Below are positions 11,101-23,400 of a DNA stretch of 64,000 nucleotides, one piece after another. A program made the position numbers and the translations under genes. Source of the stretch: Mercenaria mercenaria (Eukaryota; Mollusca; Bivalvia; Venerida; Veneridae); contig NC_069373.1 in the NCBI RefSeq assembly GCF_021730395.1, positions 46,404,501-46,468,500 of the forward strand. The letters run 5' to 3'. Below the pieces are notes generated by a model. The model searched no databases, was not told the origin of the DNA, and worked only from the letters and a program-made list of their open reading frames with translations. Within the stretch, counting starts at the first letter, position 1. Every line of letters begins with the position of its first letter.

Positions 11101-12353
11101 GTACGTCTAACTAAACTGGTTAATTGCCATCAAAATAAGAAAAATGTTTACATTTCCGACCAAACACAAATATTAACATATATCATCATTCTCGCCAGAA
11201 AGAAATATCATTATTTGCATCCGATTTGAAGTTAGTATCCATGTATATGTATGGTACACCAATTTGCTCCAATTAAAAAATATACTGAGATTACTTTGTT
11301 ACACTATTTTCAAAAGTTGAGACATTCCACCTCTTAGTACATTGCGCGGCTATTTGAAAAATAAATTATATGCCATTTTCGTTTGGAATAAACACATCAA
11401 TGAATTCTTGAATGAACTTAATAACATCATTACAATGAACAGGATGTCTTGCTTATCTTTCAGTAACTTTATTGAAAAAAATGTTGTTCACTTTATTGAT
11501 ATAAATGTTTACACTTAAAATCATTTTAACGATTTACATTTTAGCTCACCTGTCACATAGTGACAATGTGAGCTTTTGTGATCACCCTTCACCGTCATCA
11601 GTCCGTGCTTCTGTCCATGCGTGCGTCAACAATTTTTTGTTTGCACGATAGTGGCTTTATTTATGATTTTATTTTAAACAAACTTGCACACAACTTGTTT
11701 CACCATAAGATCTTGGTTCCTGTCTTGAAATGGCCAGATTCCATTATGGGTTCTTGAGTGATGGTCCCTGAAAGGGCCAGAATTAGCTATTTTGACCTTG
11801 CCTGCACAATAGCAGCTTCATTTATGATTTTATTTTAACCAAACTTGCACACAACTTGTATCACCATAAGATCTTGGTTCCTTTCTTGAACTGGCCAGAT
11901 TCCATCATGGGTTCCAGAGTGATGGCCCCTGAAAGGGCCTGAATTAGCTATTTTGACCTTGTCTGCACAATAGCTGCTTCCTTTATGATTTGTATTTAAT
12001 CAAACTTGCACAAAACTTGTGTCACCATAAGATCTCGGTTTTTTTCTCGAACCGGACAGATCCCATAATGGGTTCCTTAAAAGGGCCAGAATTAGCTATT
12101 TTGACCTTGTCTGCACAATAGCAGCTTCATTTATGATTTGAATTTAATCAAACTTGCACAACACTTGTGTCACCATAAGATCTCTGTTCCTTTCTTGAAC
12201 CGGCCAGATCCCATAATGGGTTCCGGAGTTATGGCCCTGAAAGGGCCAAAATTAGCTATTTTGACCTTTTCTGCACAATAGCAGCTTCATTTATAATTTG
12301 ATTTGAACCAAACTTGCACACGACTTGTATCACCATAAGATCACGATTCCTTT

Positions 12354-13015
12354 TTATACGCCCAAAGGGACGTATTATGTTATCGCCTCGGTGTCCGTCT
12401 GTCTGTCCGTCTGTTGATTAGCAATTTCTCTTCCGCTCTGTAACTCTTGAACCCCTTGAAGGATTTCAAAAAACCTGACACAAATGTTCACCTCATCGAA
12501 ACGACGTGCAGAGCGCATGTTTCGGATGGCTCACTTAAATGTCAAGGTCACACTTAGGGGTCAAAGGTCATATGACTTTGTTTTTTGTGTATATTGCTCT
12601 GTATTTGCGTTGCATTGCAGTGCGTTGTATTTATTTGGCAGGTTCTTCTTTTGTTCACTAACAATATTTTTTTTAATTACTTCCCTTTTACGTTACTATA
12701 AATAGTTTATTTAGTAACATTTTTTATTATTGGCCATAGGGAAAAACCGAGACCACTTTTCTGTGGTACATCATGAATGGTAACTCCAATTTTTAGGTGT
12801 ATTTTGACATATCTGTACATACCTTGTAAGGATTTCGTTTTGGTTAAGTTCCTTCCGCTTGTTGTTCCCGTCCTTTTGACTTAGATATTTTTTCTGAGGA
12901 CTTAAATTTTTTTTCCCTTTGTTGTTTCTGTCTTTTGGGCTTCATCAGTCAAACTTTTGCTCCTATCCTCCTTTGATGTAGTCCTTCGGGCATATATTGC
13001 CCCGCTTGTATGAGT
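12354..13015 (+). mobile_element. Nested element of the ACGCCCAAAGGGACGTATTA family
   Basis: It starts TATACGCCCAAAGGGACGTA with GTCTGTCTGTCCGTCTG just after and interrupts the host repeat. The right edge, near CCTTCGGGCATATATTG, is approximate. A reversed copy of its first 180 bases lies at 62085-62270. Non-coding. Confidence 0.6.
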
Positions 13016-13079
13016 TATATAGGAAAAATACTTAAAAATATCTGATCATATTTCCTAGACTGTTTAATTATAATAACCC

Positions 13080-13620
13080 TATGACCCCAAGTAATTAGGA
13101 GTCACTTGACTGTAACATTGACCTACTGACCTACTTTCTTCCTTTTTAAGATACAGCTTTGAACTTTGGATGACATGTATAGTTTTGCATGCCGATCTTT
13201 AAACAGACTTTCAGTGACCACGAATGTGACCTACTGACCTACTTTCTTGTTTTTTAAGATACAGCCTTGAAATTTTGATGACATGTACAGTTTTGCACAG
13301 CGATCTTAAAACTGATTTTCAGTTACCTTGAATGTGACCTGCTGACCTACTTTCTTGTTTTTTAAGATACAACATTAAAATTTGGACGACATGTACAGTT
13401 TTGCATACCGACCTTTGAACTGATTTTCAGTGACCTTGAATGTGACCTACTGACCTACTTTCTTGCTTCTGAAGATACAGCTTTGAAATTTGGGTGGCAA
13501 GTATAGTTTTGCATTCCAATCTTTAAACAGATGTTCAGTGACCATCAATGTGACCTACTGACCTACTTTCTAGTTTTCTAAGCTACAGCAAAAGGATTTG
13601 GACCACCTGTAATATTTCTT
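13080..13620 (+). repeat. Five 108-bp tandem units in the right half of the element
   Basis: TGACCTACTGACCTACTTTC recurs near 13119, 13228, 13336, 13444 and 13552. Each copy is followed by TTTTTAAGATACAGC-like and GTACAGTTTTGCA-like boxes. Confidence 0.8.
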
Positions 13621-13779
13621 TACAGATTTCAAAAGTAATCTTGTCTTTTATAATAAATAATCTTTACCTTGACCCACTCTTCTAATTTTCTTGTTTTTAA
13701 AGCTTTAGCTAAGAAATTTGTTCAAACAAACAACTCTACTCAGGTGAGCGATATAGGGCCATCATGGCCCTCTTGTTTA

Positions 13780-14313
13780 GTATTCTAACAGTCAACTTTG
13801 TGAATCGTTCAATTGGTTGTTTTCTATCCTTAGACAGGCTTTATGTTATTCTAGGAAATAAGTCATTTAGCATAATTTTTAAACAGACTGTAACTAAAAA
13901 TCAGATATTCTGAATGTTGTGTTATTGTTGTGTTATTGAGAGTAAATGCCATCAAACTGAAAAGTAAATGCTGTAGAAATTTGTAATCATATGGTAATAC
14001 GATAATTTACTTTATCACATGTTTGACGTCGTGTAAGTAAAATAAAGCCATTACATAAATTTGATAATACACTAGTGTAATAAAGCTTTGATAAAGCAGA
14101 GCCTCGCATTTTATCTTTTTTTCAACTCGTTTAAGTAATTCAGTATGAAAAGACACTCATGTAATATCCTCTATAGAAGTTATGGTAGAACGGGGTAACC
14201 AATAGTTCTTCTGATAAACTGAAATGAGTTTCTTAACATGTAGCAACGATTAAAGAATTATCTGTTGAATAATTAGATTGTTACCTGTAAATATTGTGCT
14301 TACATTTTTACAG
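13780..14313. other. Presumed intron or 5' flank of the unknown gene
   Basis: AT-rich, with no exon recognised. A first exon encoding a start codon and possibly a signal peptide, ending one base into a codon, would be expected here or further left. I could not identify one convincingly. Confidence 0.45.
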
Positions 14314-14402
14314 CAATAGCTTTTGCTGGTCATTGCGTTAAAGACGAGGATTCTAGTGAACTCTGCAGTAAGACCATTGAGGGCGTTCGTAAATACGTTA
14401 CT
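14314..14402 (+). CDS. Exon 2 of the unknown gene
   Basis: Acceptor TTTTTACAG; donor GTAAGT at 14403. Two bases complete the previous codon, then 29 residues follow, with GHCVKDEDSSELCSK carrying two cysteines ten residues apart, ending VRKYVT in phase 0. The antisense frame over this region is a shadow. Confidence 0.72.
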
Positions 14403-17400
14403 GTAAGTAAAAGTAATAACAAATATAACAAATTTTGTTTGTGATTAATGCCCGATTTTGTGATATAAGTACACTTTATCTCATGAATTACAGTCTTGTA
14501 TTGGTAAATATATATTAAAACAATTTCAGCATCATCTGGGAGAATGACGAATATATAGGTACCATAAAGTGAAGAAATTACAGTCTGATTAGGGGATATA
14601 GCTATCATATAGCTAATAAGTTACAGCCTGATATGAGGATAAAGATATTAAATATACATAGTAAGGACATTGCAGCTTGATATTAAGATATAAGAACTAT
14701 ATTGAAACAACAAGTATCTTGGTACGGCGATAAAGGTACCATATATCACACCCTATCTTCGGATGTAGCTCCCCGGGGCACGTTTTCGTGTATAGCTCTT
14801 TTGGGAGGCAATAGAGTGTGGAGCTATAGAGGAGATGTATATAAACGCAAGTATGTGCACATCCAAAAATGATTCCCTATACATAGATTAAAACGTAGGA
14901 GTAATACAAAATATGAATATGCGGCAGATTGCAACTTGCAACTTGCACTGATGATTGTATGAGCTGTGTAACCGGTCTGTCATTCTGTGTCATTGCGAAA
15001 AACATTATGTCTTAGATACAATATCATAATACATTGAACGTGACCCTTAGCCTAATGGTTACTGTTAAGAGTGTACCAAGATGATCTTCAGAGCTTAAAA
15101 CGAGTTACCCCTGACGCACAGGTTTTATCACAGCGAAATGTTTTTATAGGTTATGGAGACTTTTCAAGCTGGGTGGATTCGATGAAAATAATTACGTACG
15201 GAGGCAGGGTTTATCAGCTCAGCTGAGCACTCGCCATCTGTCAGACAAATTTTTCTTTGATCCAACATATACTGATTATAACACACACACGTACTGTTTA
15301 TTTCCGCCGTTATCCTTCGACAAGCTGACTATAACTAAGCAACTGGCTTCAAAATAGCATTTTATTGTAAAACAGTGGAGCCTATGCAGAAACCAAGAGC
15401 CGCATCCTGTCCAGTATAATTTCGGTGACTCTTCCATTACGACATGACCCGTTATTATTGATAGCGTTTCAATAAATGATGTTTAGAACCGCCTACTTTT
15501 AAAAAGAATAAAAATCAATGAATAGATCTTAATTTAACAAACGTTTTGATAAAACTGCTATTAATGAGTTTGTAATCAACATCAACATGCAATAACATTT
15601 AGTTTTTTGATAACTGTGCGTTGTGAATACGCGTACCCAGACGACAATGGTCATGCTTGAAATATGATACACACTTTCTAGACGTTTAGTTTAATTGTGA
15701 TACAAAGTACGCTAGGTGTTTAGCGGACATTATTTTTTTCGCCCGAAACACCGACATCTAGCTCAAACGGGTGAGAAAAATATATTGAAATCATTTGACA
15801 GAAATAATGCCTACAAAAATACTTGAAATGATCATATTGCAGTTTTTCCTGCTTTTGATGTTTGAAGAGCCCGGATGTCCATTTATGTATTATTTTATGC
15901 ATGTGTGTGCAACCTCCCACAAGCCATCTAGGAAAGTGCATGATTTCGAACCCATAGTGCACACAGATTTATAACTCTTTCAGAAACAAAATAGAAATAC
16001 CCAACTACATCTTTGTCTTCTCTTGCTTTTATTGTAGGCAATTCAAGAAGAGGACGATGCCACTGTTGATAAAATGGAGAACATTTTCCTGAACTACGGC
16101 GAACAATTCAAATGTAAGTTTGTTTAATTATTTTCGTAGCGTTTGAAAACAAATCCAAATAGCGCACAAATCCTTCCTAAACAACCTCGTTTCCAGTCAT
16201 AACTAATATTAAACTAAAAGTTTTAGTGATAGATCTTGTTTGCGATCACTGAGGTCTTAATGCTCAAACTACCTCGGTCTCATAGGACATGCCAACACAG
16301 TTATAGCTCAATCATAGTTGTACGAACTATAAAATGACTGCTCCTGGGCCATTTTCTTCTTCCATGATTAAAAAAATACAGAAGTTGGTTTTTTGGGGGG
16401 TTTTTTTTTGTTGTTGTTTTTATACTAGTAAGCAACAAATCAAAAATAACTCTGGTGCTTTTTAGACAGAATCTCTACTACAGCCAACCATGTTCTGATA
16501 CAGTCACGTATACACTGCGTCGCACGGACTAATTTCCATTTATGCGCATAGGCTGGTTGTGACAAATAGAAAATTTGACCGTAGTATGTCACAACTCCAT
16601 TTTCCATTCTTTCCATTTCAGTTGATTTTCCCATAGGCGGCTTTATAGAATATAATTTATCATTTTCAATTTACCAACAACATTATTTGAATTGTTTAAT
16701 GTACCTTTCTATTTAAATGTCGGAGGAAGATTTTAATTGTTGTGGAGTGAATAGTTCTAGGTCACAGTGACCTGGAGATTATAAAATGGTTTAAGAACTG
16801 TAAGTCATAGAGTACAATAGCTTTCAAACTTAACACAATATCTAAGTACACCCTAATGATTTTAGATATAGTTCCAAGGTCAAGTTAGAAAATTCTAGGT
16901 TTATATTTTTTCTCTTTGTTTCGGGACCCTATATCACAAAGTATACAACTACTGCTTTCAAACTTCACATGATGGCCGCACACAACTCAATAATATCTTA
17001 TTTTTTAAGGCAAAATGTCAAATAATTACGGCTTTCAAACTTTAGAACCTGGCTACCAATGCACCACTTAAGGAAGATATTTTTGATTTTGAGCTTAGTG
17101 TCTCTAGGTCACTAGCATAGGGATAACCCTCTTAGGTCAGAATCTGCATTCGCTTTAGTTTCTAGTACCCCAAATACACACCCCTCACCTGCCTCCTCCG
17201 CACCGCGTACCTTTTAGGTACCCCTGTGTAATTTTACTACCATTTTAGTCTCTTCTTGTTGAATTTTGTTATCCTTAATGAACATCTGGCACCCAATCAA
17301 CTTACCCGCCCCCTCCCCCTCCCCCACACACACACACACTGCGTTTAGCACGGCTATTCGAAGTATATGTAGAGCCATTTCACTAGGCAATTCGTCAGAG

Positions 17401-20400
17401 TCGGCCGGCTTCCCGAATTGGTCATGTTAGCTGGTATCTCTATAACCGCCTATTGGAATTGTATGAAACTCTCACTATACAATGACTGACATGTTCCGCA
17501 AAGGTTCTGTAACTCGGTTTTACTTTTATACAAAATCATGCGCTTTTTCTACTAAGAAAATCAATTTTGGGTTCAGATTTTGTATGTAAGCTGGTATCTC
17601 AGTACCTATTTAAGGAAATGACTTGAATTTCAGAATTTCACACACTTGTTTACTAAGACATCCTAACATACAATGCATATAATTTTGTTTCATCCTTCCA
17701 CTTTGTATTTTTACAAAGGCAGTAGTAGTATGCTTCTTTTTATGCCCCCCGAAGGGAGGCATATAGTTTTTGAACCGTCTGTCAGTCTGTCGGTCTGTCG
17801 GTCTGTCAGTCTGTCCGCAATTTTCGTGTCCGGTCCATATCTTTGTCATCGATGGATGGATTTTCAAATAACTTGGCATGAATGTGTACCACAGTAAGAC
17901 GACGTGTCGCGCGAAAGACCCAGGTCCGTAGCTCAAAGGTCAAGGTCACACTTAGACGTTAAAGGTCATTTTTCATGATAGTTGGGCGTGTCCGGTCCAT
18001 ATCTTTGTCATCCATGGATGGATTTTCAAATAACTTGGCATGAATGTGTACCACAGTAAGACGACGTGTCGCGTGCAAGACCCAGGTCCGTACCTCAAAG
18101 GCCAAGGTCACACTTAGACGTTAAAGGTCATTTTTCATGATAGTGCATTCGTGTCCGGTCCATATCTTTGTCATCCATGGATAGATTTTCAAATAACTTG
18201 GCATAAATGTGTACCACAGTAAGACGACGTGTCGTGCGCAAGACCCAGGTCCGTAGCTCAAAGGTCAAGGTCACACTTAGACGTTAAAGGTCATATTTCA
18301 ACATAGTGCATTGATGGGCGTGTCCGGTCCATATCTTTGTCATTCATGCTTGGATTTTAAAAATATTGGGCATGGATGTGTACCACAGTAAGACGACGTG
18401 TCACGCGCAAGACCCAGGTCCGTAGGTCAAAGGTCCTAAACTCTAACATTGGCCATAACTATTCATTCAAAGTGCCATCGGGGGCATGTGTCATCCTATG
18501 GAGACAGCTCTTGTTCGACTTGACATATTTCTTGTAAATGTGTTGTATGTAAGTTATTATGCCCATTAATGGGAATGGATTGAATTCCATACACTTGTTG
18601 CCTGTGAAAATCTGACATGCATTGCGCTGGTTCCATGACTCTATTTGCATTTTTGCAAACTTATGCCCTTTTCTTCATAAATTTGTACGGTGTTCAGTGT
18701 GGACCATTGATATTTTTATTTCTGAACCCCATAACTCAAAAGTCAAATCACGAAACTACGAGGATGAAAGTCGAAAATGCGATGGTAGTTAAAGTTGAAA
18801 TCACGATGGTGAAAACACGAAACTACAATGGTAAAAGTCGATATCCCGAAACCGCGACGATGAAAACGCAATAAAGCATGATAAATTTATATATATATTT
18901 CCATCATAATCGTAATCATCATTTCCGTCATCTTACATATTTACATTTTATTAATTTCTTCTCTTAAATAAATATGTTGCGAAAATTATTTGTTTTCGTA
19001 TATCCGTTTTATCATCTTAATAAAATTTATTCAGCTTCTGCTTTTTGGTACACCGAGAATCGTTGTCCGGATAACGAAGGAAAATCATGGCACGATTTAA
19101 TAGCAGCACACATGTTTATTGATAAAATCAGAGATGTTACTTTACCAGTCTGACTAAAGTACATCTCCTATTACGCTACGTATAGGATATGAGAACGACC
19201 TATTCATAGCCTCGTTCTGAAGACCCTTTCGCTAGCTAATCAGAGCTTAACTTACAATATTTTGCAAATCTACCTGTAGCCTTGACTTTTGATATTTACA
19301 ATTCTTCTGTCGTAATGTGGCAGATAGCTGGTTAGCTCAGTCGGTAGGCCACTTTCTTTGTAAGTGAGGGGTCCCGGGTCCGAGCCCTGGAATGACTGTA
19401 CATTTTTCTTACTCTTTGGCATCCGAACAAATCGTCTGATTGGTTAAAATAAAAACAGCAATACTGGAAATCCAAAATATACAAAGGACGTATGTGAATG
19501 GGTCGTTCTCAGATCTTCGTTTAGAAGATCAAGTACTTAAATCAGATTGTTACTTTACTACCTTTCTAAAGATCAAAGATAATAATAGATGTGATAACAT
19601 GTTGCACAATTATAAATGTAGTCGTAAAAGCAGCTTCAATTTTCAACAGTCAAATATCCTAAAATAAGCATATGGCCATACACATTTTATTTTATGGTGT
19701 ATAATAATTGATACCTGAAGGAAGTTTCATAAAAAATTACGTTCATGAACTCTTCTTTACAAGCAAAATGGTCATTAATGACTACTTAAGTCCAAATTTT
19801 TGAAACCAGTCCACGAAAAAGAAAATAAAAAAGGTAACATTCCTATATTTTACTTACTAAACTTTAAAGTGTATAATAGTTCCAAAGTCAGGATTTAATA
19901 AGATTCCTAATGGTAGAAAACACTTTAGGTGGCAGGGGAGTGCAGATTCGCGAATTCCACATTGACGTGTGGGTACCAGTGTTGAAATATCCATAGAAAT
20001 CTCGTTTTTGCTTATTTTTCTTTGAAACTACTATGGACTATTGCAGATACTATAGACTACATAAAGACGACTCTCCGGTCCTATGCACCTGTCGCTTTCC
20101 ATGCCAGATGTAGTGAAAATTGGCTAAATCACCCAAATTTTATAGATCAAAATTAGCCTAACCAGGCCTCACTTTGAACTCTGCCATTCATCCATTTTGT
20201 ATTTTTAAATCCAATTTCGTAGCATATATGTATAGTGCGAACATAGATGCATACCCAGGTGGTGTGGAATGTGTCTCCCAACCACCACTTTATTTCCCTA
20301 ATTTTCACTTGAAAAAAAGTGGATGGATGACAGCCGAGCGTCTGGCCGACTTTTTGTTTTGATGTTTATGTTTTAGCCTCAACCGGAAGTACGGAGCTAG

Positions 20401-23400
20401 GAATTTTAAAACACCCGCCATGTAGAATCATTAACCGTTCCTCATTCCCCGGATATATTAAAGAATTAATAATGATAAATAACCAGTAAGATAGATATGC
20501 CTTTATATCTACCCTGTCCTGTTTATACAGAAAATCGACCGGGCCCAAACTACGAAACCGCTCCCCTGCCACCTTTAATCCGAATCAAAATATCTACCTT
20601 AATATCTTTGTTTTTAAGAAAAGGAAGTGAGTTTTAATGTAAAATTGCTTTTATTACCGATAACTGAAAGCAATTGTAAAGACAAATTTTAAACTACAAT
20701 AAGGATTTAATTCAAAGTAGAGAACCCATATACTTTCTACAATCATATTCTAAAGATTCTTATGTAAAAAAAAAGTTTTAAAAGGATACAGAACTTATAA
20801 CTTTGTAAAAAACATAAATCATTAGAAAGAGCAGCTGCACATGTATTGCATAAGAAACAAACAAAATTTCACATCTTTTTGGTAGTATATTTCTTCCGTC
20901 AGATAACCTGTTGAGGTTCACAAACTGATTCACGTTATCTATATCAATAGTGAGAAAGCTATCTGGTTGTAATCGAATCTTTTCTAGCAAAATAAATATC
21001 TTTACACAAATATTAATTTCAAGAGTGCCCAGAACTGTCCAGTTAAGTAACTGTTTACTTCAAAAATTTATTTTGCTACGTCTTATGGTACTTAAAATAC
21101 TTAAGGTTACAGAAAAACAAACAAGCAACTATTTACAATAACAAAGTTTATTATGAAAAGAAACTTTAAAAATGTTTATCACCGGTAAAGTCCAATCTGA
21201 TATGCAAGAATAGTCATAATCCTGTCATGGTCAAATTTAAATGCAATCAGTATAAATTCCAAAATATTTCACAACAGTCCAGACTGAAGAATAAGATCTT
21301 ACTCTGTAGGTTCTGTACTGTCCCAGATAGCTTCCTATTTAATGTATCATGTATGACCAAGAATAAAAAGAATATTCTGAAGAAAAAAAAAACAAGAACA
21401 GTCCAGACATTGAAAATAATTGTAACACCCTGTTTATCAATATTGTGGTAGATAATTCCGGAACACCATAGAATATTAATTTCTAACATAATGATGTCTC
21501 ATAACTAGGGCAGTAAACAATGATTCATAAATAAAGTAAATCCGAAGGAGAAATGACATGTACATAACAGTTTTCATATAAATAAGTGATAAACGCGAAA
21601 GAATTCGTGTTATTAGCAGTTATTGGACAATCGGAATTCTCTGGACATTTTCTCTTTTAAGCTAACCTTAACTAGTTAAGATTTGCATGGGACAGTCGGA
21701 ATACTCGGACATATTCAGACCCTTAACTGTATTTCTAGTAAGATTAACGTTGCCAGTTAATAAGTTACTTAATATGTTATCAACACTGTAAAATTCGTGT
21801 TGCTCGTTGTCGAAAAAAGCAAATATGTCCAGAGTAGTCTGGTTATCTAATAACTACTAACACGAATCATTTCGCGTTAAACACTTTGGTAATGTGAAAA
21901 CGAATGTTTCAAGTAACATAGCTTAAACTGGTGACAGTTCTTGGCATTCTTGGGTTTACTATTTGTGTAAATATAATAATCCTGCTGGAAAAAGATCGCA
22001 AACATTAACTATATAGCCAGATAATTTTCTCGATATTTATCTAGCTAACGCGTTCCTGAACAGAATATCTCACGCCATACATCTGTGTACATTGTTTGCG
22101 TCACTGATTATTATGTAACGAATAAATCGTGGTTCTGCATATAAAGTATTGTCCGTAAGTATTGACCTGGCACTCATTAATGTCCGCCAGTATTTTCGTG
22201 CGTTTTCGTTATTTTACGCAAAATTTGTATCGTGAAAATATCGATATTACTAAAGTAACATATCCAGTGTATCAGAGACACGGTGACGTAGTGGTAAGAT
22301 GTCTGACTTCCACGCGCGTTATCACGGGTTCGAATTTTCTTAGATCAGTTTTAATGTAACGTCATTGATACCTGGTTTATTTTGACATTATTTTATGTAT
22401 CATATTTCATGAATTTTAATTGCTTTCTCTAGTAGTATTTATTTTCTGGAACGCTGGTGACAGGTAATAAGTCTTTCTATCTAAGATACTTTCAAAACAA
22501 TATCATTACATGTACACATTTTTACAACTGGTAAATATGAAAACTTTTATAAATTAATAAATAAACCATAATTATCATGATACGTTTGATAAAATAAGTG
22601 GTAAGTCTGCATATAAAGTTTTTTTTTTTTGGGGGGGGGGGGGGGGGGGAAAATATGGTCAGACATAGGACTCGAACCCACAACCCTGACATTGGTAACT
22701 AAACGCTTTTTCCGCACAGCTATGTACACATGCGACAGTACATCAGTTAAGAAATATATAAGTAATAGTTATATATATCACTATTTATGTTCGGATACCG
22801 AGAATTGATTGACGGAACTATACGGAATATTCATGAGTGCCAGGTCAATATTATCAATTTTTTTGACCTGTCAAAAATGGACCCGGCTTTTATTATATTC
22901 TGTTCGAGCCTATATAAGATTAACGTGAAAGCCGGGAACATTTTTGACAGGTCAGTTAAATATTTTAATACTTACGGACAATACTTATATGCCCCAACGA
23001 TAACTTGATATTTACAAACATGACTATGAATAGATTAAAATGGAACATAGGGAATTCACCATTTTTAAAACATGTTACAATCTAAATATTTCTAGATTTT
23101 GTACCAATTGCAAATTAGCTCAGTGGTAAAGCATACAGTCCATGTTAAACAGATCTTTTGCCGCGTGGGTTCGAAACACAGCATCGACATTAAATTTTTA
23201 TTTCACTTTTCCATAAACATTTAGATTCCTTTATGAACTATGTGACAACACAACAGAGAAGTATCTTAACCCGATATGGCAGATCAGAAAAGTTTAGCAT
23301 TATATCAAAGATGATATTGACTTAATGCCTGCATTTAAGCTATGCATATAATAAACATACTGTTGTGTTATACAAAGGCATACAAATACAAACCATCAAA

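Larger units (their letters stand above)
11541..13779 (+). mobile_element. Long non-autonomous repeat element with tandem cores
   Basis: The ends are inverted: AGCTCACCTG at the left, CAGGTGAGC then GGGCCATCATGGCCCTCTTG at the right. The left part holds several degenerate copies of a unit containing CACCATAAGATC, TTCTTGAACCGGCCAGAT and AAAGGGCCAGAATTAGCTA. The right part holds five copies of a 108-bp unit. A different element is nested at 12354-13010. No protein is encoded. A second copy lies at 32221-33524 and a reversed relative at 29686-31900. It fills much of the space between the possible micro-exon and exon 2. Confidence 0.75.
22142..22988. mobile_element. Inverted element with inward-facing tRNA-like modules, arm interrupted by a hairpin
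   Basis: The left arm TAAAGTATTGTCCGTAAGTA then TTGACCTGGCACTCAT is inverted at the right as ATGAGTGCCAGGTCAA then TACTTACGGACAATACTTAT. The right arm is split by an approximately 125-bp palindromic insertion. Each arm carries a tRNA-like module pointing inward (22276-22344 + and 22659-22730 -). There is no coding frame of note. Confidence 0.68.
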
